A stretch of 30,651 nucleotides of DNA from JAEUIG01 sp046349775 (GTDB lineage: Bacteria > Planctomycetota > Planctomycetia > Planctomycetales > Planctomycetaceae), in contig JAXMBS010000067.1 of the NCBI GenBank assembly GCA_046349775.1, positions 1 through 30,651 on the forward strand, in the 5' to 3' direction. Positions 25,692-30,651 of the stretch are shown here, in pieces (the stretch's first letter is position 1; the number at the start of each line of letters is the position of its first letter). Under the pieces are notes generated by a model, which worked only from the letters and a program-made list of their open reading frames with translations, was not told where the DNA came from and ran no database searches. The position numbers and the translations under genes are program-made.

Positions 25692-26881
25692 GACGTTTTC
25701 GAAACAGGCGGCAGTTTTTCAATGCGCGGCTGGCGGGCGCGGAGTGCCTTGGCGGGGACGAGTTCACGCATCGAGTCCAGCTTGCCGAAACAGAGCAGGC
25801 GGTCCCCGGCGTGAAGTTCGCGATTGGCGCGCGGGTTCGGAATGACGGCTGCGTCCCGATGCAGAGTCAGGACGTTGATGTCCTTCTCGCGCAGTCCCGA
25901 GGCCCCGATCGCTTTGCCGACGTACTCCGAGCCTTCCGGGATATGCAGTTCCGCGACGCCGTAGCCGCGACTGACGGTAAGCCGCTGACGGATGTCCAGT
26001 TCGGGAAAGTCGACCTGGGCGGCGAGGTAATCAATGACGGCGCCGGCCACGTCGAGCTTGGTGGCGCCTTCGATCCCTTCCAGTCCGGGAGAGGAATTGA
26101 CTTCGATCAACAGCGGGCCGTCATCGCTTTCGAGGATGTCAACCCCGGCCACACGCAGGCCCAGGATCTGCGCGGCGCGCACGGCCGTCTCGCGGTACCT
26201 GTCGTCGAGTTCGACGTTTTCGGCGCGGCCGCCGCGGTGCACGTTGCTCCGGAATTCCCCGGGCTGGGCGACCCGCCGCATGGCGGCGACGACGGTATCG
26301 CCGACGACGAACGCGCGGATGTCGCGTCCGCGGCTTTCGCGAATGAACTTCTGCACTAGAACGTTCTGACGCGCGGTCTGCAGCGTCTCGATGATCGCTT
26401 CGGCGATCTTCACGGTCTCCGCCAGGATCACGCCGACGCCTTGCGTCCCTTCGATCAGCTTGATGATCACCGGCGCGCCGCCGACGCGATCGATCGCCGG
26501 AAGCACATCGCTGCGGCGGCGGACGAATGTTGTCGGCGGCAGGCCGATCTGGTGCCGGCCGAAGATCTGCAGCGAACGGAGCTTGTCGCGCGAATTGGAA
26601 ATGCCGTTTGACGAGTTCGCGCAGAATACGTCCATCTGCTCAAACTGGCGTACTACGGCGGTCCCATAGTACGTGATCGAAGCGCCAATCCGGGGCACGA
26701 CGGCGTCGTACCGTTCCAGCGGCGCCGCGTTGTAGAACAACGCGGGATGGCCAGCCTGGACGTCGATCGAGAACCGCAGCGTGTTCAGCACGCGGACGGT
26801 GTGCCCGCGCTGTTTCGCCGCCTCGCGCAGCCGGCGCGTGCTGTAGCAATTCGGGCTGCACGAAAGAATGGCGAGCTTCAT
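25688..26881 (-). CDS. RimK-family ATP-grasp ligase with C-terminal RCK_C (TrkA_C) domain
   Basis: A 397-residue protein. Residues ~1-290 are a RimK-type ATP-grasp ligase: N-terminal MKLAILSCSPNCYSTRRL, ATP-binding PVIIKLIEGTQGVGV (Lys141), RDIRAFVVGDTVVAAMRR, GVDILESDDG and metal-binding LLIEVNSSPGLEGIEG (Glu260, Asn262). These enzymes add amino acids, often glutamate, to protein tails or small acceptors. Residues ~300-375 (GVAELHIPEGSEYVGKAIGASGLREKDINVLTLHRD, RELHAGDRLLCFG) match the RCK_C/TrkA_C fold, known as a ligand-binding module in potassium transporters, where it can bind c-di-AMP. The fusion suggests small-molecule control. The gene lies between a retropepsin-like protease gene upstream and an AstE-like hydrolase gene downstream, which it overlaps by 4 bp. 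No normal ribosome binding site is visible before the ATG. Confidence 0.9.
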   Translation of the reverse strand: MKLAILSCSPNCYSTRRLREAAKQRGHTVRVLNTLRFSIDVQAGHPALFYNAAPLERYDAVVPRIGASITYYGTAVVRQFEQMDVFCANSSNGISNSRDKLRSLQIFGRHQIGLPPTTFVRRRSDVLPAIDRVGGAPVIIKLIEGTQGVGVILAETVKIAEAIIETLQTARQNVLVQKFIRESRGRDIRAFVVGDTVVAAMRRVAQPGEFRSNVHRGGRAENVELDDRYRETAVRAAQILGLRVAGVDILESDDGPLLIEVNSSPGLEGIEGATKLDVAGAVIDYLAAQVDFPELDIRQRLTVSRGYGVAELHIPEGSEYVGKAIGASGLREKDINVLTLHRDAAVIPNPRANRELHAGDRLLCFGKLDSMRELVPAKALRARQPRIEKLPPVSKTS

Positions 26882-26887
26882 GGGGGA

Positions 26888-27044
26888 GGATTCAGGAGTC
26901 GGGATTCAGGATTCAGGGACCGTATTGAGAATCCCGAGACGCTGGATGACATAGCAGGATTTCAAGACTTTGCACGAATCGTACACGATTCACGAGGACG
27001 TGGCAGAGTGCTCCCCTGAAACCCGAATCCTGAATCCCGAATCC
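26888..27044. repeat. Inverted GATTCAGG/CCTGAATC repeat tracts
   Basis: The ~160 bp between the protease and ligase genes is bounded by two tracts. At 26888-26918 the word GGATTCAGG recurs in tandem; at 27015-27044 its complement CCGAATCCTGAATC recurs. They could pair across about 95 bp. The right tract touches the stop codon of the retropepsin-like gene. A non-coding repeat; any promoter for the ligase gene must lie inside it. Confidence 0.6.
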
Positions 27045-27649
27045 TATTTCTCCGTTCGACCCGCCAGATACGACCGGCTGGGATCAACGATCAGATGCCG
27101 CCGCAGCGCCTCGCGCCCGAGCAACATTCGAAAGCCCATCTGATCGCGGTTCGCCAGCGTCAGTTCGATCGGCCATCGCGCGCCGAACAACTCGAGTTCG
27201 GTTTGGATCACCGGACGTTGCGTCAAATGGCCGCTGGAACTGCGGACGGTGCGGTGTTCCAGCACGGGCGCCTCCGCGCGAACCGTCTTCGCGATGTTCC
27301 GCTGCTGTGGATGAATGTGGAACCGGACCCAGAGCGCGCCGCGACGGCGGAACATCTCCACGTCGAATGCATGCAGCGCTGACGAGCGCGCCCCGGTGTC
27401 GATCTTCGCTTTGACAACAAAGTCCCCCAGCACCGGCAGCCGGACCCATTCGCGCCAGCCGACAACCTGGCGTGTCGCGGCATCGGCCGCACCTCCGGCG
27501 CCACCATCCGGCAAGAGTTGCGGACGAGTTCGCCGCGTTACAGGCGAACGGGCGGAGGTGCGGCGGCGAGCGTTCACGATGTCGGCCGTCGGATAATGGG
27601 AACATCGCACGCCGGACGACACCCTTCCAACCCGGAAAGAAGATCGCAA
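27044..27649 (-). CDS. RimK-associated retropepsin-like aspartic protease
   Basis: A 201-residue frame. The domain begins at about residue 60 with QVVGWREWVRLPVLGDFVVKAKIDTGARSSALHA, where DTG (Asp84) is the retropepsin catalytic motif. It continues with SSGHLTQRPVIQTELELFG, IELTLANRDQMGFRMLLGREAL and VDPSRSYL. Prokaryotic members are often labelled 'ATP-dependent zinc protease' and occur next to RimK, as RimB does in Pseudomonas, where the pair controls ribosomal protein S6 glutamylation. It is upstream of the RimK-type gene here. The start is uncertain: the longest frame uses a TTG at 27649 inside an AT-rich repeat, and the first ~55 residues look unlike protein, so a GTG start further in is more likely. 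Substrates are unknown. Confidence 0.85.
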   Translation of the reverse strand: MRSSFRVGRVSSGVRCSHYPTADIVNARRRTSARSPVTRRTRPQLLPDGGAGGAADAATRQVVGWREWVRLPVLGDFVVKAKIDTGARSSALHAFDVEMFRRRGALWVRFHIHPQQRNIAKTVRAEAPVLEHRTVRSSSGHLTQRPVIQTELELFGARWPIELTLANRDQMGFRMLLGREALRRHLIVDPSRSYLAGRTEK

Positions 27650-27716
27650 ATTCCGAATTGCAGATTTCCAATTTCAAATTGGCAATTTGCAATCATCAAT
27701 TGGCATTTTGCAATCG
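27645..27716. repeat. AT-rich imperfect repeat tract
   Basis: About 70 bp of short repeated words (CAATTTGCAAT, AATTTCAAATT, CAATTGGCATTTTGCAAT) stand out sharply as AT-rich within G+C-rich surroundings. It lies between the retropepsin-like gene and the end of the squalene-cyclase-like gene and can form several small hairpins. It is probably a non-coding spacer repeat, possibly containing the promoter of the protease-ligase genes. Confidence 0.6.
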
Positions 27717-27762
27717 TCTTCATCGATTGCGTCTCCGGACCGTCAATGCGCCTCACACCGCC

Positions 27763-29388
27763 TCACTGCTGTTCCCCATACCGATAGTACACCTCTAAAC
27801 AAAGTGTGGCGAGCGCCGTCGAATACAACCGTCCGCCGTAACGGCCCCAGTCGTCCGTCGGATCCCACGTGCCGGCGAGCGCACCCGACTGGATCTGATC
27901 CTGCACGAGCAGATCGCGCAAACGATCATTCCAACGTGTCCACTCCTCGCCGCCGTACTGCCGCATCGCCAGACTGCCGTAGTACCAGTAGTAGTAGTTC
28001 ATCTGCGTCCGCCGCGGCAGGTAGCGTTGCAGATACCCGACCGCCTCGACACACGCCGGATTGTCGCGAGAAATACCGAGACGCTGCTTGCAGTACAGGG
28101 CTTCCGCCGTCATCGACGGGGTGGGTTGGTCTTTGGTGCGATACCCGGCCAGGCCGCCGTCGCGCCCCAGGCTGCGGGCGATCAGGAATTTGACCATCCG
28201 TTCGTGAACTGACTTCGGCGCCGTGATGCCGCCGAGTTCGGCCGATTTGATCGCCATGAGTTGCCACCCGAAGATGCTCATGTCCCCTTCGGCCGTCCCT
28301 TTGCGATATCGCCACCCGCCGTCCGTCGTCATTGAGTCGATCGTGAACTGAATTGCCCGCTGCACCGGGAGCCGCAGCCAGTCGGCCGCCGACTTGTCGC
28401 TCAAGGCGTAGGCTTCGGCCAGCGCGAACGCCGACATCGCGTGACAGTACGCGAAGTCGGTCTGGCCAGCACCCCCTCCGAGAGCGCCGTCGTCTCGCTG
28501 TTGCGCGACGATCCAGCGCAGCCCGCGCTCCACGTTCTCGCGGTACTGCCCGGAGTTCAGCGTGTGTCCGCGGCCCAGAAAGGCCAACAGCGCCAGTCCA
28601 GACAGCCCTGTATCGGCATATTTTCCGACGTCCGGAAACGTCTTGTCTTCCACACGCGTGCTTCCGGCCTCGTGCGCCGACGCGTCCCAATAACCTTCGA
28701 GGGTCTGGTTCGCCGCCAGCCACTTCAGGCTCAATTCTACGGCGCGCTCGGATTCGGCGTTCCCGCCGAACTGTTTGGTTGCCGCTTTGCGTTCCGTGTC
28801 GCCGCGCAATCTGTACGGCGCAGGCACGCCGCCGCCGGTCCCCGGCTGGCTCAGTTGCGGACGCTCCAACGTGGGCGTCTCTGTCCGCGCAAGTTCGGCG
28901 TTCCCGAATCCCGGCTCTCCTTCTCGCCGCACTGGACGCGGACCCGCCACGCCGGGACGCACACGTTCAACAGTCGCGGACTCCGCGGATGGACGGCCGC
29001 CGGGCGCAGACGTCCGCTGGCGCGACATCGTCGGTCGCAGCGGCGCATCGGGATTTGTAGCGCCGGCGTCTCCCGCGACCGCGGGTGCAGCACCCGGCGT
29101 CGGAATGACGGCCGGCGCCGGCCCCTCCGGGCGAACGATCTCGGCCCCTTCCTCGGTCGCGCGCAACTTCGCCTGCTCGTCAAAGTCTCCTGCGACTGAC
29201 GTCGGAGTTTCTCCGGGATTCGGCTCCGGCGCCATTCGTTCAATCGGCACGGCCTCTGGGCGCTGGATCGAATCCGCGCCGGCCTCGGTCGCAATCGAAG
29301 CGGGGGCGGCGCTGCTCCGCTCCCGCGGCAGGCAGGACCGCCTCGTCCGCATTTCAGGGAGCGACGCGGCGACATTCGGCGGATTCAA
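27763..29388 (-). CDS. Squalene-cyclase-fold (prenyltransferase/terpenoid cyclase-like) protein, C-terminal part
   Basis: The ~325 C-terminal residues form an alpha/alpha-toroid of the prenyltransferase/squalene-cyclase type, with repeated units such as RAVELSLKWLAANQTLEGYWD, RGLRWIVAQQRDDGALGG, RAIQFTIDSMTTDGGWRY and RSLGRDGGLAGYRT. The DxDD motif of true squalene-hopene cyclases is absent, and genes of this type in Planctomycetota are widespread, so binding or structure is likelier than terpene synthesis. About 210 residues upstream are Pro/Ala/Glu-rich and unstructured. The listed start is a TTG at 29388 in overlap with the next gene. More probably this is the C-terminal part of one protein whose membrane N-terminus is encoded at 29354-29977 in another frame, separated by a single-base shift at 29340-29420. 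Confidence 0.8.
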   Translation of the reverse strand: MNPPNVAASLPEMRTRRSCLPRERSSAAPASIATEAGADSIQRPEAVPIERMAPEPNPGETPTSVAGDFDEQAKLRATEEGAEIVRPEGPAPAVIPTPGAAPAVAGDAGATNPDAPLRPTMSRQRTSAPGGRPSAESATVERVRPGVAGPRPVRREGEPGFGNAELARTETPTLERPQLSQPGTGGGVPAPYRLRGDTERKAATKQFGGNAESERAVELSLKWLAANQTLEGYWDASAHEAGSTRVEDKTFPDVGKYADTGLSGLALLAFLGRGHTLNSGQYRENVERGLRWIVAQQRDDGALGGGAGQTDFAYCHAMSAFALAEAYALSDKSAADWLRLPVQRAIQFTIDSMTTDGGWRYRKGTAEGDMSIFGWQLMAIKSAELGGITAPKSVHERMVKFLIARSLGRDGGLAGYRTKDQPTPSMTAEALYCKQRLGISRDNPACVEAVGYLQRYLPRRTQMNYYYWYYGSLAMRQYGGEEWTRWNDRLRDLLVQDQIQSGALAGTWDPTDDWGRYGGRLYSTALATLCLEVYYRYGEQQ

Positions 29389-29977
29389 CCGGCGCCCGGC
29401 AAGATCCGGCGACGTCGGGCGTCGCCACCGGCTCCGGCAGGACCGCTTCGGGAACCGGCAACGGCGTCGTCACTGCCAACTCCGTTTCCGGCAGCGGAGG
29501 CGCTTCCGGCCGGGGCTCCGGCGCATCCACGATGGGATTCTGCTCGACTTCGATGCGCTCCGGCGGCTGGACCAGATCGTCGGGAAGCTGATTCCAAACG
29601 GCCGCGTCGTTGGCGGCGGGTGCATTCGGTGAGACGACGGCAAGTTCCGATTCCGGCAGAATCCGGAACGCGTCCGGCGGGGGCGCCGGGGGAGCATCCG
29701 GACGCCACGTGAGCGTCCCCGGTCCGCCGGGAACGGCTTCCGGCCAGAGCGCGAGGATGCCGCACACCAGCGAAAAGTGGACGACGATCGAGAACAACAG
29801 CGCCTTCTGTGAGACGCGTCGTCGTCCCCAGCGCGTTCCCAGCATCGTCAGCAGATGCGCCGAGGCCAGCACCAGTCCCGCCGCCAGCGCGATCAACAGC
29901 GCCGGCTGCAGGACGACTGCCACAAATCGCGCCAGTTCCCAGCGCTGGGCAAAGAGATCGAGAGAAGCCGTGATCAC
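29354..29977 (-). CDS. Membrane and proline-rich N-terminal half of the squalene-cyclase-fold protein
   Basis: A 207-residue frame with two membrane segments (FVAVVLQPALLIALAAGLVLASAHLL, about 19-44; ALLFSIVVHFSLVCGILALW, about 59-78) followed by a long Pro/Glu/Ala-rich stretch (PPAPPPDAFRILPESELAVV and on). The GTG start overlaps the ExbD stop in a 4-base GTGA (29974-29977), so translation is coupled. The frame ends at 29354, shortly after entering the Pro-rich region that continues in the shifted frame of the next gene. Past the stop, the same frame still reads ADEAVLPAAGAEQ, so a one-base error or mutation is the simplest explanation. The whole protein would be a membrane-anchored periplasmic toroid working with the ExbD energy-transducing partner. 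Confidence 0.75.
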   Translation of the reverse strand: MITASLDLFAQRWELARFVAVVLQPALLIALAAGLVLASAHLLTMLGTRWGRRRVSQKALLFSIVVHFSLVCGILALWPEAVPGGPGTLTWRPDAPPAPPPDAFRILPESELAVVSPNAPAANDAAVWNQLPDDLVQPPERIEVEQNPIVDAPEPRPEAPPLPETELAVTTPLPVPEAVLPEPVATPDVAGSCRAPVESAECRRVAP

Positions 29978-30402
29978 GGCGTCGATCCTGTCAGGGCTCG
30001 ATTGGCCAGTCTCAGGTTTGTTATGCCGGCTCGATGACAGATATTGAGCGCCGTCATGACGTGCTGATAGGGGCCGTCGGCTTCGCCTCGGATCATCACC
30101 GCCTGTTCGGCGTACCGACCGGCGGCGGCCCGCAGTTCCTGTTCGAGCTCGTCTGCGGAACGCTGTTCCTTGCCGAGGTACAGCGTACCGTCGCCGGAAA
30201 CGTTAATCACGAGCTCATCGGGGAGACCCGTGAGCGGCTGGGCAGCCGTGACCTTGGGCAGTTCGATCGGATACTGCTGTTCCTGCTCGGCCTTGGAGAA
30301 GTGCGTCGTGACGAGGAAAAACATCACGAGGTTCAGCACCACGTCAACCATCGGAGTGAGGTTGAGCGCCGGATCCTCCATTGGTTCGAGCTTGAGCGGC
30401 AT
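29974..30402 (-). CDS. exbD: ExbD/TolR-family biopolymer transport protein
   Basis: A 142-residue ExbD/TolR protein: one N-terminal membrane helix (LNLTPMVDVVLNLVMFFLVTTHF, about 13-35) bearing the conserved proton-carrying Asp (Asp20), and a periplasmic domain of ~100 residues (ELVINVSGDGTLYLGKEQ, AVMIRGEADGPYQHVMTALNICHRAGI). With ExbB it uses the proton gradient to drive outer-membrane or periplasmic work. The ATG at 30402 has GGAG 6 bp upstream. An ExbB/TolQ gene is expected further upstream on this strand but is not seen in the 249 bp before the window edge. Confidence 0.93.
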   Translation of the reverse strand: MPLKLEPMEDPALNLTPMVDVVLNLVMFFLVTTHFSKAEQEQQYPIELPKVTAAQPLTGLPDELVINVSGDGTLYLGKEQRSADELEQELRAAAGRYAEQAVMIRGEADGPYQHVMTALNICHRAGITNLRLANRALTGSTP

Positions 30403-30651
30403 CGCCGTCTCCTGCGTCCGCGGGCGGTCGCGCTACGAGACTACCGCCGGAAGTCACGTGCACACCCGGCGAAGACGTTCAGAATAGCAGCGTCCGGCAG
30501 CCGGAGGGAACGGGAGTTTCAGCGGGAGAGATCTACAGGAGTGGTGCTCGTCTTCCGGTTCCGGCGCGACATGCCGTGACTCTGCGCGCAGGGTGGGTCG
30601 GCGAAGAGGGCAGGGGTGAGAGATGCAGCAAGGCCGGCGCGTACGACGAAC
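30403..30651. other. Right-edge region without an assignable gene
   Basis: On the minus strand a frame entering from the edge reads FVVRAGLAASLTPALFADPP and ends with a stop near 30530. It could be the last ~43 codons of an upstream gene, but nothing in it identifies a family, and it does not look like an ExbB C-terminus. The GGAG before the exbD start is at about 30409-30412. Nothing further can be supported. Confidence 0.3.

Noticed and set aside
26880..27720. Repetitive tracts as a CRISPR array
   Set aside because: The repeated words are short, irregular and not separated by uniform unique spacers, and no cas gene is present.
27763..28800. True squalene-hopene cyclase (hopanoid synthesis)
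   Set aside because: The alpha/alpha-toroid repeats are present, but the catalytic DxDD motif and the usual length and aromatic lining signature are missing, and no squalene synthesis genes are nearby.

Overview
The window looks like a piece of a high-G+C Planctomycetota chromosome (Planctomycetaceae-like). The signs are family-specific: an ECF sigma factor of the planctomycete Ser/Thr-kinase-linked type, a DUF1501 protein, a Tat-exported Gfo/Idh/MocA protein, Pirellula/Verrucomicrobium-type dehydrogenase and haem domains, DUF1080 domains, and an ExbD plus squalene-cyclase-like gene pair. I see no rRNA, tRNA, CRISPR array, phage module or transposase.

Layout. Positions 1-3.4 kb (minus strand) hold a Ser/Thr kinase running off the left edge, its ECF sigma factor, two short repeat elements, recA with a palindromic upstream region, and a CYTH-domain protein; a small plus-strand gene follows. 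Positions 3.8-15.3 kb (minus strand) form an export-rich block: a DUF1501 protein, a 620-bp gene-poor stretch, a Gfo/Idh/MocA protein with altered active-site motifs, a 1930-residue secreted fusion protein (dehydrogenase propeller, cytochrome c, two DUF1080 domains, PQQ-type propeller with EF-hands), a Tat-exported protein broken by three frameshifts, and a small membrane protein. Positions 15.5-23.4 kb (plus strand) hold a PP2C phosphatase, a degenerate sigma-54-type regulator, a FliF-like protein fused to FliG-like domains, a TPR/HEAT lipoprotein and a membrane PIN-TRAM protein. Positions 23.4-30.4 kb (minus strand) hold phosphatidylserine decarboxylase, an AstE/aspartoacylase-like hydrolase, a RimK ATP-grasp ligase with an RCK_C tail, a retropepsin-like protease, a squalene-cyclase-fold protein with its membrane/proline-rich N-terminal half, and ExbD.

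How the genes may work together. Two blocks stand out. One is a flagellum-derived module at 16.5-22.0 kb. It has an NtrC-type AAA+ protein without the Walker A lysine or the GAFTGA loop, a natural FliF-FliG chimera with no other flagellar gene beside it, and a secreted TPR/HEAT lipoprotein. The other is a ligase/hydrolase/protease trio at 24.6-27.6 kb that fits a cycle of adding and removing amino-acid tags. The secreted block at 5.7-13.0 kb suggests extracytoplasmic sugar oxidation and 3-keto-glycoside chemistry.

Quality caveat. At least five, probably six, single-base frame breaks interrupt otherwise well-preserved reading frames (near 5.05, 13.70, 13.57, 13.48, 16.93 and 29.35-29.42 kb). 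Several lie in or beside short homopolymers. Sequencing indels are at least as likely as real gene decay, so inferences that depend on a single frame break are marked.
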